Counted from the stretch's first letter, positions 1 through 9,487 are shown. The stretch is 35,248 bases of DNA from Bacteroidota bacterium (GCA_022571255.1 JACZYD010000020.1:1-35248), one strand, 5' to 3'. Numbers and translations: made by a program. The notes: generated from the letters alone by a model not told the origin.

Positions 1-238
1 CGAGAGTCGAGAGCTCGAGAAACGGTGAGTCACGATCAACCAACAGCTCGATTCGCTCTCGGGCCAGCAGTTTGCCACGATCATGTTCGCGCTTCTGCCT
101 CGACACCCCTCCTCCTGTCGCAATAATCTCGGCTTTCTCATCCAGAATCGTAAGAAGAGACCGATACACATCACGACGTTCCTGAAAGCGAGTGTCATCG
201 CTCTTGAACACACGTCCAAAAGTCTTTTTACGGGCCAT
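1..238 (-). CDS. Acyl-CoA carboxylase beta subunit (carboxyltransferase), N-terminal part
   Basis: This is the first 79 codons of a gene that runs off the left edge. The protein starts MARKKTFGRVFKSDD and contains GGGVSRQKREHDRGKLLARE followed by RIELLVDRDSPFLELS. This matches the N-terminus of the biotin-dependent carboxyltransferase beta subunits (methylcrotonyl-, propionyl- and related acyl-CoA carboxylases), where a glycine run and an 'RGKL-ARERIELLLD' block precede the crotonase-like acyl-CoA site. These enzymes transfer CO2 from carboxybiotin to an acyl-CoA in the cytoplasm. The ATG at 236-238 is the obvious start. It lies downstream of the beta-oxidation genes on the same strand, so it may act on branched or odd-chain acyl-CoA products. 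The substrate cannot be read from this fragment. Confidence 0.85.
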   Translation of the reverse strand, partial: MARKKTFGRVFKSDDTRFQERRDVYRSLLTILDEKAEIIATGGGVSRQKREHDRGKLLARERIELLVDRDSPFLELSTL

Positions 239-267
239 CTATCTCAACGTTGACTCAAGGTGAATGG

Positions 268-311
268 AAGACGCACACGTCGTCTTGCCGGACCTGTCTG
301 TGATCGGTCCG
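268..311 (-). other. Two adjacent hairpins between the CsbD-like gene and the carboxylase gene
   Basis: In the 87-bp gap two short inverted repeats sit side by side: CGGACC/GGTCCG (289-294 with 306-311) and AAGACG/CGTCTT (268-273 with 281-286). Neither is followed by a T-run on the minus strand, so they do not look like a standard intrinsic terminator. They could separate expression of the carboxylase from the upstream operon, or be chance structure. Confidence 0.3.
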
Positions 312-325
312 ACATTCAACTGCCG

Positions 326-520
326 CTATAGAAAAGAGATGATCTTCTGCTTGATATCGGCTTTGGGATCGCCCGTCGCCTCATGAATCAAATCAACAAT
401 TTTTTTCAGGTCTCCTCTACCTTTTTTCAAGTCGGAATCCTGGAAGTCCTGCTCGGTCCACGTAGCCTGGATTTGAGTCAGAACTCTCCTCCAGCTTTCG
501 TTCATTGCATCAGTAGCCAT
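326..520 (-). CDS. CsbD/YjbJ-like small protein
   Basis: A 64-residue soluble protein beginning MATDAMNESWRRVLTQIQ. Two tryptophans eleven residues apart (SWRR...ATW), a following acidic stretch, then GRGDLKKIVDLIHEATG line up with the pattern of the CsbD/YjbJ small stress proteins (W-x10-W, D-D, G-K-x-D-x-L, I-x4-G). Members of that family are abundant in stress or stationary phase and their molecular role is unresolved. The gene starts 27 bp after the fadE stop, on the same strand, so it is probably co-transcribed with the beta-oxidation genes. No strong ribosome site is visible. The family assignment is by eye; it could instead be an unrelated helical small protein. Confidence 0.6.
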   Translation of the reverse strand: MATDAMNESWRRVLTQIQATWTEQDFQDSDLKKGRGDLKKIVDLIHEATGDPKADIKQKIISFL

Positions 521-547
521 AGAATGAATCTGCGTTCTTATCAGATT

Positions 548-3031
548 TTATTTCAAATCGGTTGTATGCGCAACCTCCCGTTCGTGTTTCGAAAAGTTCA
601 ACTGTCCTGTATATTCATCAAAAGAAAAATCGTCGACCTGAATGGCGTCATTTCTGAGATCGTCGGCTTCCATGGCCGCCTCGGCTTCTTCGTCCGAAAT
701 AAGAGAGACAGCCAATGCTTCACGGATCATGGACTGGACAGAACCACGACTTATTTTTCCAGCCCTGGCTGCCTTTCTCAGCGACGTGATAACGGGGTCT
801 GATGCGACACAAGCAAGCATCGCACGATCCAGGCGACCAATCGGGCGATCGGTCGACGCGGGCAAATAAATCCCTTCCGTAATTCGATCACGCTGTTCAC
901 CGGGAACCTGAATGGCTACGGAAACCTTATGTCCGATTTCGTCAGATGGTCCTGCACTGAAACGATTTACACGTGACCACAGAGCCAGCGGGCCTTTAAT
1001 AATCCATGTAAGACCCGGAATACGGAGGTTGGCAAAAATGCCTTCGAATCCTTCCTGAATCCTGGCAAATGTGTAGTCCATCGACCATCGTAAAAACGGA
1101 ATGTCTTCTTGTCTTCTCCCATCGGCCTCGAATCGACGTAACACGGCAGTTCCCAGGTACATCCACGAAAAAATGTCTGCAAAACGTCCTGTCAGTTTCT
1201 CTTTTCGCTTCAACTCGCCGCCCAGAGAAAACAGCGCTGCGTCAGCAAGCAGGGCAAACGATGCCGATGCCCACGCCATTTTTTTGAAATAGGAGGCCGA
1301 CGGACCCGAGATTGGCGAGCGAGAAAAACGCCCCCGCGTCAGCGAAAGGATCACCGAGCGAAACAGGTTACGTACAACCAGTCCGATATGACCCCAGAAA
1401 GCCTCGTCAAACATTCGAACATCCTTTGTCTTCAGCGCATTGATCTCACTCAAAATAAATCGATGAGACCGAATAGCCCCCTGACCGAAAACAATCAACG
1501 TACGGGTCAAAATATTCGCACCCTCTACCGTGATCCCTATCGGCGTATTGATATACGAAAGCGCAAGTGCATTCCTCGGCCCCATCGAAATTGCGTTGCC
1601 GCCCAGAATATCCATACCGGAATTTATCGCTTTCCGGAACAGCTCAGTGGCGTTGTATTTCATTATGGCCGTGACAACGGCTGGTTTTGCACCCTCATCG
1701 AGTGCACCATTGGTAAACCGTCGTGCCGCTTCAAGAATGTAGGCATAGCCGGCAATTTCTGCCATTTTTTCCTCCACTCCCTCAAAACGACCCACTGACA
1801 AACCGAATTGTTGCCGGACCACGCCGTGTGCACTGGCAACACGGGCTACCATTTTAGTACCGTATGTACTTGCGGCCGGCAACGATATTCCGCGCCCTGC
1901 TGCCAGCGACTCCATGAGCATGGTCCATCCGAGACCGGCTCCTTCTCGCCCTCCGATGATCGCCTCGTCGAGTCGCACCACAACATCTTTGCCTGTCGTG
2001 GGGCCATTATGAAAGGGAACGCTCATCGGATCGTGCCGGCGGCTCGTATCCACACCGGGGGTATCTGTCTTGATAAGCGCACAGGTGATTCCCAGATCCG
2101 TTCCTTTACCCAGCAAATTGTCCGGATCGTAGAGTTTAAATGCCAGACCGATTACGGTTGCTACGGAAACCAGCGTGATATAACGTTTCTGCCAGTTCAA
2201 CCGCAAATAAAGTTCCCCGTCATCACCCCTGAATACCTCTCCTCGACTCGAAATTGCACCCGCATCGGATCCGGCAAGTGGTTCGGTCAGTCCGAACGCC
2301 GGAATTTCCTCGTGTCGCGCAAGGCGTGGCAGGTAATATTCCTTCTGGGAATCGGTGCCGTAATGGATGAGAAGTTCTGCCGGTCCAAGGGAGTTCGGAA
2401 CCATGACCGTTATGCCGAGCGTGGCGTTGGCTGCGCTTATTTTCCCGACGACGGCACTGTTGGCCGATGCAGAAAAACCGTGCCCTCCGTACTGTTCGGG
2501 GATGATCATACCGAACAATCGATGTTTCTTCAATAAATCCCATAGCTCATCAGGAAGCTTCCTCTCCCGATAAACCGTCCAGTCGTCTACCGCATCACAT
2601 AACTCCTGAACAGGTCCGTCCATGAACGCTTGTTCTTTTTCTGTCAAGCCGGGATATTTTTCTTTCAGGATCCGCTTGAAATCTGGTTTGCCGGAAAACA
2701 GTTCTCCTTCGATCCAGACGGTCCCGGCATCAATGGCCTCCTGCTCGGTCTTCGAAATCTCCGGCAGAAATTTCATCCATTCGACAACGCGCATAATTGC
2801 GCCGGAGAGTTGTCGGCGTACGGGCGGGAGGCCAAACAACACGGCTGTGGTCAAGAGAATGATCCACGCCCACACCGGAGCCCCCACCGCATACAGGATG
2901 ACAAAAATGAATGCGACCCATGTTCGAATCCCCGCGCCTCCGTATCCGAGAACGAGAATCGCAAGTGTAAACGCCGCCGGTACCACCCACATTGGTGCAC
3001 CGGAAGCAAAATGATAAAGTGGTAAGTCCAT
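548..3031 (-). CDS. fadE: FadE-type membrane acyl-CoA dehydrogenase
   Basis: An 827-residue protein, close to the length of E. coli FadE (814). It catalyses the first, FAD-dependent step of beta-oxidation, making trans-2-enoyl-CoA. Residues about 12-67 hold two or three hydrophobic segments, so it is membrane-attached as in FadE. The acyl-CoA dehydrogenase core follows, with FGLTEPLAGSDAGAI at about 246-260 and TPIGITVEGANILTRT at about 496-511. The region after about residue 560 is the long C-terminal extension (DUF1974) that separates FadE from the 380-residue soluble dehydrogenases. The ATG at 3031 has a clear ribosome site (GGAGG at 3039-3043, about 7 bases upstream). It is 66 bp after the thiolase stop in the same operon. 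Electrons presumably go to ETF, which is not encoded here. Confidence 0.93.
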   Translation of the reverse strand: MDLPLYHFASGAPMWVVPAAFTLAILVLGYGGAGIRTWVAFIFVILYAVGAPVWAWIILLTTAVLFGLPPVRRQLSGAIMRVVEWMKFLPEISKTEQEAIDAGTVWIEGELFSGKPDFKRILKEKYPGLTEKEQAFMDGPVQELCDAVDDWTVYRERKLPDELWDLLKKHRLFGMIIPEQYGGHGFSASANSAVVGKISAANATLGITVMVPNSLGPAELLIHYGTDSQKEYYLPRLARHEEIPAFGLTEPLAGSDAGAISSRGEVFRGDDGELYLRLNWQKRYITLVSVATVIGLAFKLYDPDNLLGKGTDLGITCALIKTDTPGVDTSRRHDPMSVPFHNGPTTGKDVVVRLDEAIIGGREGAGLGWTMLMESLAAGRGISLPAASTYGTKMVARVASAHGVVRQQFGLSVGRFEGVEEKMAEIAGYAYILEAARRFTNGALDEGAKPAVVTAIMKYNATELFRKAINSGMDILGGNAISMGPRNALALSYINTPIGITVEGANILTRTLIVFGQGAIRSHRFILSEINALKTKDVRMFDEAFWGHIGLVVRNLFRSVILSLTRGRFSRSPISGPSASYFKKMAWASASFALLADAALFSLGGELKRKEKLTGRFADIFSWMYLGTAVLRRFEADGRRQEDIPFLRWSMDYTFARIQEGFEGIFANLRIPGLTWIIKGPLALWSRVNRFSAGPSDEIGHKVSVAIQVPGEQRDRITEGIYLPASTDRPIGRLDRAMLACVASDPVITSLRKAARAGKISRGSVQSMIREALAVSLISDEEAEAAMEADDLRNDAIQVDDFSFDEYTGQLNFSKHEREVAHTTDLK

Positions 3032-3097
3032 GAGTTTACCTCCAGATTGAACTTTTCAACATTCCAACAGCAATTTCTTCGTTGGGGATCTGCTTTT

Positions 3098-4285
3098 TCA
3101 TGTCAGGTTCTCTATGATGCCTGCCGCACCCATGCCGCCGCCAATACACATCGTGCACAATCCGAAGCGAACTCCTCGTCGTCGCATTTCATACATCAAA
3201 GTCGTCGTCAGTTTTGCCCCGGTACATCCGAGAGGATGCCCAAGGGCAATGGCTCCCCCGTTTACATTTACGCGCTCGGGGTCCAATCCAAGTTCGCGGA
3301 TGACCGCCAGAGACTGAGATGCGAATGCCTCATTCAGCTCAAACAGGTCGATATCGCCGAGTTGCATTCCGGTTTGAGCGAGTACTTTCGGGACCGCCTC
3401 GACAGGTCCGATACCCATAATGCCCGGTGCCACACCTGCCACAGCGAATCCGACGAGACGAGCCATGGGAGTAATATCCAGCTCTCTCATCCTGGATCCG
3501 CTCATGACTACAGTCGCCGCAGCCCCGTCCGAAAGCGGAGACGAATTTCCCGCAGTCACCGATCCACCGGCTCGAAAAACCGGGCGAAGGGAGGAGAGCG
3601 CCTCGAGCGATGAATCTGGCCGGGGCCATTCGTCGGTTTCGAATACCCGCTCTTTTGAATTCAGGGATTCGCCATCGACAATACTCTCCGTGATGTGTAT
3701 CGGCGTAATTTCATCTCGGAATCGCCCGGACTCGATCGCTTCGAGAGCCTTCTTGTGCGAGTTCAGGGCAAACACGTCCTGGTCCTCCCGCGATACGTTA
3801 TACTTTTCTGCAACATTCTCAGCCGTGTTGCCCATCGATATATAAACGTCGGGTCGGGTCCTGGACAGTTCCGGATCCGGCTGGTAGTAAAATCCTGCCA
3901 TCGGGACCTGACTCATGGATTCTACACCGCCCGCGACGACGACATCGGCATGGCCGGCAATAATCGCCTGTGTGGCCATGGCTATGGTCTGCAGACCCGA
4001 AGAACAAAATCGATTTACCGTTGCACCAGGTACTTTGTCCGGCAGACCTGCGGCCTGTGCAATGACGCGGCCCAGGTTCAAGCCCTGCGAACCCTCGGGC
4101 ATCGCGCATCCCATGATCACATCGTCAATCAGATCCGGATTCAGATCCCCGGCTCTGGCAATGGCCTGTCGGACAACCTCCGAGCCATATTGTTCGGGCC
4201 GGGAGTACCGAAGCGCACCTCGGTTCGCCTTGCCGACAGCCGTGCGAACTGCACTGACGATAAATGCTTCGCGCCTTGTATCCAT
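3098..4285 (-). CDS. fadA: Acetyl-CoA acyltransferase (3-ketoacyl-CoA thiolase)
   Basis: A 395-residue thiolase of usual family length. It cleaves 3-ketoacyl-CoA to acetyl-CoA and a shortened acyl-CoA, the last step of each beta-oxidation turn. The acyl-accepting cysteine is Cys94 in [10 protein letters not shown]. The C-terminal hallmarks [17 protein letters not shown] (active-site His) and [14 protein letters not shown] (second Cys, oxyanion loop) are intact. The ATG at 4285 overlaps the stop of the upstream fadB-like gene by one base (TGATG), so the two are translationally coupled. This matches the usual FadB-FadA pairing into one trifunctional complex. The preceding enzyme and the FadE/FadD neighbours favour a degradative thiolase over a biosynthetic acetoacetyl-CoA thiolase. 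Confidence 0.95.
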   Translation of the reverse strand: MDTRREAFIVSAVRTAVGKANRGALRYSRPEQYGSEVVRQAIARAGDLNPDLIDDVIMGCAMPEGSQGLNLGRVIAQAAGLPDKVPGATVNRFCSSGLQTIAMATQAIIAGHADVVVAGGVESMSQVPMAGFYYQPDPELSRTRPDVYISMGNTAENVAEKYNVSREDQDVFALNSHKKALEAIESGRFRDEITPIHITESIVDGESLNSKERVFETDEWPRPDSSLEALSSLRPVFRAGGSVTAGNSSPLSDGAAATVVMSGSRMRELDITPMARLVGFAVAGVAPGIMGIGPVEAVPKVLAQTGMQLGDIDLFELNEAFASQSLAVIRELGLDPERVNVNGGAIALGHPLGCTGAKLTTTLMYEMRRRGVRFGLCTMCIGGGMGAAGIIENLT

Positions 4286-6720
4286 CAGTTTCTCAGTGGT
4301 TTATTATGCTCTAAAAGATGTCGAATTCTATCCTGTGTCCTGGTTTCTCCGACCAGCCTCATGAATGCCTCTCGTTCCAGATCAAGGATGTATTGCTCAG
4401 ATACGGGTGTCTGTCCGTTCAGATTTCCTCCGGTCATCACATACGCGATGGTCCGGGCCAATTCGAAATCATATTCGCTGATATATCCACCCTGCAGGAA
4501 CTGGTACGCCATCATATTCAAAGCGGCGGCGATGTCCTTCCCTCCGACACGTATTTTCCGGTCTTGAGGAGGTGGTACATATCCTTGCGCGGAAAGTCGA
4601 ATGACCTCTCGATGTGCTACATGAATTCGGCGCTCTGCGCGCATGACAATGGGGGCCGCCCGCGACAGATATCCCATCTGTTGAGCATGTCTTGCGCTCG
4701 TTGCCACACGGGCCATCGCCACCTGCTCGAAGTACGGAGCCAACGCAGATTGCACTTCGCTCGGAAAACCACTGGGTGCAAGATCCGAAGCCATTGCCGC
4801 CAGGCGCATGGTACCTGTGCCCGCAGGAATCAATCCGACGCCCGACTCCACCAACCCGATATAACTTTCGGCCGCCGCCACGGGGTGTGTGCTCGCCATC
4901 ACCAACTCACAAGCCCCACCCAGCACACGCTGATGGACGGTCACAACAACAGGCTTCCTTGCATAGCGGACCCGCTGGATGGTATCCTGGAAACGAGCGA
5001 CCGCATAGGACACGGCTTCAAACTGCCCCGCCTCGAGCGTCATCGCCAGCTCTCCCAGATTGGCACCTACTGAAAAATTCGAACCCTCGTTGGCGATGAC
5101 AAGGCCTCTCAGGTCCCGGTTTGCTTCAACGAGTTCGATCGCCTCCTGAATGGCAAGAAGCACTGCAGCGCCCATCGTATTGGCTTTTGAGCAAAACTCT
5201 AGTACAGCAACACCATCCGCGCTCTGGTAAAGGTTTGCGCTGTCGTTGCTCCAGGCAACGCCACCATGGTCCATCTTGTAAAAAGACAAACCGTTTTCAT
5301 CCGCCGGGGCTGAGTCGCTCACGTGAGATTTCAAAGCAGGCTGATACACCTGTACCGATCCCATACTCTTTTGCGTAACCTCGCCATCACCGATCCCGGC
5401 GGTGGCATAAAATGCCGACGCTCCACTGCTTGCCATCTCCGTGATCCACTCCGGCAGTACCTCACCGGCATCCCTCAGATCAGACAGAACACGATCAAAA
5501 CCGATCACATCCCAGATTTCAAACGGACCTTTTTTCCAGCCGAATCCCCAGCTTATGGCCCGGTCGATATTCGACGGTGTGTCGGTGATCTCCGGGATAC
5601 GACGTGCCGCATAACCCAGTATCCGGTGCAATGTGTTGCGGAAAAACGAACCGCTTCTCGAATCCGAATCGTACAGGGCTTTCAGCCTGGCATCGAGTGA
5701 TCCCGCGTTCCTGATTTCATCGATTTCGGGCAACTGGAGTGGATCGGGTAGTGAGTACTGTTTTGAAGAGGTGTCAAACGACTGAATTTCGCGGCCAACT
5801 TTTTTGTAATAGCCAGCTTTGGTTTTTGCGCCGAGCGCACCGGCTGAGACCAGCATTTCAAGTTCCTCGGGGACTCGGAATACGTCGCGTGATTCGTCGT
5901 CAGGAATTGTGGTGTACAGGTTTTCAATCACCGCTTTCATGACGTCAAGACCGACCACATCAGCCGTGCGAAATGTACCCGACTTCGGTCGGCCAACAAG
6001 CGGGCCGGTGAGCATGTCGATTTCTTCAATGCTCATTCCCTGTTTTGACCGTTCTTCGATGGCCACCAACATCGCGAAAATACCCACGCGGTTGCCAATG
6101 AAGTAGGGACGGTCTTTCGCTATTACAATTCCTTTCCCCAGGTGGATGCGTGCAAAGGAGGCCACACGCGCCAGAACGTCCGGATCCGTTTCCGATGTTG
6201 GAATCAGCTCTAACAGAGAAAGGTATCGGGGCGGATTGAAAAAATGTGTCCCGAGAAATCGTTTACGGAATTCTTCCGATCGTTCCGCCGCGATGGTCGC
6301 AATCGGGATCCCGCTCGTGTTCGTCGAAACAACGGTCTCATCTCCGATAACCATTTCCAGACGCTCCATGATCGAGCGTTTGATATCGAGCCGCTCTATG
6401 ACGGCTTCGATCACCCAGTCTACCCCGGAGAGTTTCGAAAAATCGTCGTCGAAATTGCCAAGAGAAATGGTTCCTGCCGTCTGTGACGTAAATAACGGAT
6501 CAGGTTTCATCGCTTTCATTTTCTTGAACGCTCCCGAAACGATGTGATTGCTGTCCTTTCCCTCACCGCCGGTAATGTCAAGCAAAAGGACACTGGCACC
6601 GGCATTGGCAAAATGAGCGGCAATCTGGCTTCCCATGGTCCCGGCACCGAGCACTGCAATCCGCGTAAACGGCAGATGGCGGGCGGCGACTTCCCAATCG
6701 ATCTGACTGATATTTCCCAT
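4285..6720 (-). CDS. fadB: Fused 3-hydroxyacyl-CoA dehydrogenase / enoyl-CoA hydratase
   Basis: Counted from the ATG at 6720 (811 residues). The N-terminal half is an NAD-dependent 3-hydroxyacyl-CoA dehydrogenase: Rossmann motif [17 protein letters not shown] (about 21-37) and catalytic-type His159 in [13 protein letters not shown], followed by the dehydrogenase C-terminal domains to about 440. The C-terminal part (about 495-690) is a crotonase-fold hydratase with both glutamates expected for hydration (Glu605 in GGACELV, Glu625 in IGLVES). The domain order is the reverse of E. coli FadB. It performs hydration and NAD oxidation in beta-oxidation. An in-frame TTG at 6762 would add 14 residues, but that stretch lies inside a 13-bp tandem repeat. 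The ATG, with AGAAGG just upstream, is preferred. Coupled to fadA. Confidence 0.92.
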   Translation of the reverse strand: MGNISQIDWEVAARHLPFTRIAVLGAGTMGSQIAAHFANAGASVLLLDITGGEGKDSNHIVSGAFKKMKAMKPDPLFTSQTAGTISLGNFDDDFSKLSGVDWVIEAVIERLDIKRSIMERLEMVIGDETVVSTNTSGIPIATIAAERSEEFRKRFLGTHFFNPPRYLSLLELIPTSETDPDVLARVASFARIHLGKGIVIAKDRPYFIGNRVGIFAMLVAIEERSKQGMSIEEIDMLTGPLVGRPKSGTFRTADVVGLDVMKAVIENLYTTIPDDESRDVFRVPEELEMLVSAGALGAKTKAGYYKKVGREIQSFDTSSKQYSLPDPLQLPEIDEIRNAGSLDARLKALYDSDSRSGSFFRNTLHRILGYAARRIPEITDTPSNIDRAISWGFGWKKGPFEIWDVIGFDRVLSDLRDAGEVLPEWITEMASSGASAFYATAGIGDGEVTQKSMGSVQVYQPALKSHVSDSAPADENGLSFYKMDHGGVAWSNDSANLYQSADGVAVLEFCSKANTMGAAVLLAIQEAIELVEANRDLRGLVIANEGSNFSVGANLGELAMTLEAGQFEAVSYAVARFQDTIQRVRYARKPVVVTVHQRVLGGACELVMASTHPVAAAESYIGLVESGVGLIPAGTGTMRLAAMASDLAPSGFPSEVQSALAPYFEQVAMARVATSARHAQQMGYLSRAAPIVMRAERRIHVAHREVIRLSAQGYVPPPQDRKIRVGGKDIAAALNMMAYQFLQGGYISEYDFELARTIAYVMTGGNLNGQTPVSEQYILDLEREAFMRLVGETRTQDRIRHLLEHNKPLRN

Positions 6721-6741
6721 GCCTTCTATGGTTTCCTTTTC

Positions 6742-6797
6742 TGATTCAATCTTTTGATTCAATCTTTTGATTCAAGCTTTTGATTCAAGCTTTTGAT
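6742..6797. repeat. 13-bp tandem repeat at the fadB start
   Basis: Four complete copies of a 13-bp unit (TGATTCAATCTTT twice, then TGATTCAAGCTTT twice; 6742-6793), followed by a partial fifth (TGAT). The array lies between the acyl-CoA synthetase stop and the fadB ATG and covers the alternative TTG start at 6762. Because 13 is not a multiple of three, each copy places a TTG in a different frame. Slippage would alter leader length, and would alter the coding frame only if the TTG were used. Confidence 0.9.
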
Positions 6798-6810
6798 GAA
6801 ACCTCACGAT

Positions 6811-8694
6811 TCAACCGCTGGACTCAACGACAATGGAGTCGTGATCCGCGCTGTATAATTTCTCTATCTGCTCGCTGTATCGTTTGCAAACTTCAGATCT
6901 TCGAATCTTCATCGTCGGCGTCAATAATCCGTTTTCAATCGATACTTCTTCTTGAATGATTACGAATCGCTTCACCGTGGACCAGTGGGGCATGCCCTGA
7001 TTTGCACGCTCCACGATATTTCGAAACCGCGTGATTATTCGATCGTCGGTAATCCACAGGCTGTCTGGTGTTTCCTCAACAATTTTTAGTGACCTTGCGA
7101 GCGACTTTATTGCACCGGGCTCCGGAAAAAGAAGCGCTGAGGCAAATTTATGTCCATGACCCACCACAACAGCCTGTTCGATCAGAGGCGACGCCGCCAT
7201 TTTGTTTTCGAGAGGTTGTGGCGTCACGTATTTGCCGGTGGACAGTTTGAACAGATCTTTTTTTCGATCGGTAATCGTGAGATACCCGTCATCCGAAAGT
7301 TCTCCCACATCTCCCGTCGCGAACCATCCATCGGGCAACATGACACGATGCGTCTGCTCTTCATCCTGGAAATAGCCGGCCATTACATGCGAACCGCGAG
7401 TCAATATTTCTCCGTCTTCACCGAGACGGATTTCAACACCTGAAACAGCTCGCCCAACCGTTCCGGGTCTGTTCTCCCCGGGTCGATTAAACGTGATGAC
7501 CGGGCTCGTTTCCGTGAGTCCATATCCCTGCAAAACCGGCAAGCCGGCCCGACCGAAGACATCCGCTATCTCTCTGCTGAGGGCCGCACCTCCACTGATC
7601 AAAAACCGGAGCCTGCCGCCGAACGCTTCTCTCCAACGCTTGAAGACGAGCGGATCGGCGATTCGCCTTTGTATTGAATTCAGCGTATCAGAACCACCAC
7701 CCGTCTGCTGCGCAAGCGACAATCCCCATCGGGCGATCCGACCTTTGATGCCACCGGCCGCATGAGTGTTCTCCAGAATTCGTGCATATACCTTCTCCAG
7801 TACACGGGGAACCGTAATAAGCATCGTAGGACGAATATCCTGCATATCCTCAACCAGATTATCCGGCGTTGTGAAATAAAGGGACGAGCCTTGCGAGAGT
7901 GCCAGGTAATAATTGGTCCTGGCGAAAACATGAGTCAGTGGGAGAAAAGAGAGCACGATTTCGCCGTCTACTCCCGAAAGGTATCCCGACAGCGCATAAT
8001 GGCATGCCAATGCATTGGAACTGATGTTTTCATGGGTAAGCATGACTCCCTTGGGCCGACCCGTTGTACCACTCGTATAAATAATCGTAGCCAGATCGTT
8101 GGGCGCCAGATGATCTGACAATTCCCGAACGGCCGTTGGATTCAGCTCGTTCATATTTTTGCCGATGCTCCGAATCTCCCGCAGGCTCTTCAAATCAATA
8201 CCATCTCTGAGTTCCGCGCGGGCACTGGAAGGATCATCTTCAACAAGAACGACCAGATGTACCGACGCGCACGAATTCAGAACGGGCAGAATATCGTTCA
8301 GTCGACCCCGGTCCGACACGACAACGGCCTGGGCATCAGCATGCTCAAGAACGTATGAGATTGATTCCGGAGTGTGGGTCAGATAGATGGGGACATCAAC
8401 GAGGCCTGCCATTAAACAACCCATGTCGACCAGGCAAAAATACACATCACTGTCCATGTAAAGTGCCACACGGTCCCCGGCATTCAGACCACTGGCACAA
8501 AGACCCAGTGCCGTTTCTTCTGCGGCTTCCCGAAATTCATCGGTTGAATACGGGGTCCATCCGTCATCGGATCGCTGAACGAATGCGACGGGATTCGGAT
8601 GCTCAACGGCAGCGTGATACAGCAGCGAAGGAAGGGTTCTACCCAGGAAAGACGCTTTGCCAACCGATTTTGCAATATTATCGGGCTGTTTCAT
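6811..8694 (-). CDS. fadD: Long-chain acyl-CoA synthetase (AMP-forming)
   Basis: A 627-residue adenylate-forming enzyme, typical length for the FAA1/long-chain type. It activates free fatty acids to acyl-CoA using ATP and CoA, feeding the downstream beta-oxidation enzymes. The P-loop-like AMP motif IIYTSGTTGRPKGVMLTH is at about 204-221 and QGYGLTETSPV at about 389-399. The TGD motif with its Asp is near 461 and the hinge DRKKDLFKLSTGKYV at about 476-490. The C-terminal Lys sits in LTPTMKIRR. No signal peptide or membrane segment is seen, so it is cytoplasmic or peripheral. The ATG at 8694 overlaps the stop of the TetR-type gene (ATGA), so it is translated with its likely regulator. Exact chain-length preference cannot be told from sequence. 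Confidence 0.92.
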   Translation of the reverse strand: MKQPDNIAKSVGKASFLGRTLPSLLYHAAVEHPNPVAFVQRSDDGWTPYSTDEFREAAEETALGLCASGLNAGDRVALYMDSDVYFCLVDMGCLMAGLVDVPIYLTHTPESISYVLEHADAQAVVVSDRGRLNDILPVLNSCASVHLVVLVEDDPSSARAELRDGIDLKSLREIRSIGKNMNELNPTAVRELSDHLAPNDLATIIYTSGTTGRPKGVMLTHENISSNALACHYALSGYLSGVDGEIVLSFLPLTHVFARTNYYLALSQGSSLYFTTPDNLVEDMQDIRPTMLITVPRVLEKVYARILENTHAAGGIKGRIARWGLSLAQQTGGGSDTLNSIQRRIADPLVFKRWREAFGGRLRFLISGGAALSREIADVFGRAGLPVLQGYGLTETSPVITFNRPGENRPGTVGRAVSGVEIRLGEDGEILTRGSHVMAGYFQDEEQTHRVMLPDGWFATGDVGELSDDGYLTITDRKKDLFKLSTGKYVTPQPLENKMAASPLIEQAVVVGHGHKFASALLFPEPGAIKSLARSLKIVEETPDSLWITDDRIITRFRNIVERANQGMPHWSTVKRFVIIQEEVSIENGLLTPTMKIRRSEVCKRYSEQIEKLYSADHDSIVVESSG

Positions 8695-9332
8695 ATGGAA
8701 TCGAGCGAAGGTTCGGGACTGACAAAGCAGGATCTGACGGCTCTATCGACGGCATCCTGTATCAATACCTCCCGATCGAGAGCACGGTCGAATCGACCTG
8801 CGATAATCAGAGATACAACACCGTGCATCTGGGACCATAACACATTGGCCGTAACCCGAGGATCCGAGGGAATGACAACGCCGGATTCGATTCCCTTTTC
8901 GAATACGCTCGACAGGCGATCAATCAGACTACGGGCATCGCGATAATTATCCTCCGGGTATCGCGACAGCGTCTCCGGGTGCAAGACATACATTATTTCG
9001 TAATACCCGGGGTTGTTCATTCCGAATTTTACATACTCGTGACAAATACGTCTGACAAGTTCTTTCGGATTTAATTTCACATCATCAAAAACAGGTCGAA
9101 GCCTTTTCATCAAGACGCTTACGCCCTCTGTGATCAAGGCATGTACCAGCTGATCCTTGCTTTTGAAATGAAGATAAATGCTTGTTGCACTGTAGCCGAT
9201 CGACCGCGCTATTTTTCTCATTGAGAGGCTTGAGTAGCCCTCCCTGACCAGCAGTTCCCTGGACGTGACGAGAATAGAACGCCGGAGATCATCGTCGGGA
9301 GCTTTCCGTATTTCTGAATTGATCGGGTGCAT
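8691..9332 (-). CDS. TetR-family regulator of the fatty-acid degradation operon
   Basis: Counted from the ATG at 9332 this is 213 residues, normal for TetR regulators. The N-terminal helix-turn-helix is clear at about 36-60 (SMRKIARSIGYSATSIYLHF), preceded by the usual first helix (ILVTSRELLVREGYSSLS). The rest is an all-helical ligand domain of the TetR C-terminal type. The frame is open upstream to 9476, but the extra 48 residues have no family counterpart and cover a palindrome, so the ATG at 9332 is chosen. It is the first gene of the beta-oxidation operon and overlaps the acyl-CoA synthetase start (ATGA). By analogy with TetR-type FadR proteins of Bacillus and Thermus, it probably represses the operon and is released by acyl-CoA. 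This role is inferred from context. Confidence 0.9.
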   Translation of the reverse strand: MHPINSEIRKAPDDDLRRSILVTSRELLVREGYSSLSMRKIARSIGYSATSIYLHFKSKDQLVHALITEGVSVLMKRLRPVFDDVKLNPKELVRRICHEYVKFGMNNPGYYEIMYVLHPETLSRYPEDNYRDARSLIDRLSSVFEKGIESGVVIPSDPRVTANVLWSQMHGVVSLIIAGRFDRALDREVLIQDAVDRAVRSCFVSPEPSLDSI

Positions 9333-9345
9333 ACACTGAGGATGA

Positions 9346-9360
9346 CTTAACGGTGTTAAG
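9346..9360. promoter_or_regulatory. Candidate operator for the TetR-type regulator
   Basis: A perfect inverted repeat, CTTAAC-GGT-GTTAAG, lies 14-28 bases upstream of the tetR ATG. Position, symmetry and size suit a homodimeric TetR repressor acting on its own operon. On the minus strand a TACACT hexamer (possible -10) lies just upstream of it, but no convincing -35 was found. Binding is inferred. Confidence 0.5.
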
Positions 9361-9487
9361 CAGTGTACGATAGAAGACTGCAGCTGTTTCCGCGTAATCT
9401 CAGGATGAAAAAATCGCGGAAGAAAGACGCGACTTTGCCGCCCCCGAATTTTGCCGCCCCCGAATGAAGGCGCCATGCCTGGTGCAC

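Noticed and set aside
3695-4567. 290-codon plus-strand open frame
   Set aside because: Antisense to fadA and the end of fadB, both certain; no motif.
9333-9476. Longer N-terminus for the TetR-type regulator
   Set aside because: The extra 48 residues have no TetR counterpart and overlap the candidate operator; the ATG at 9332 gives the family length.
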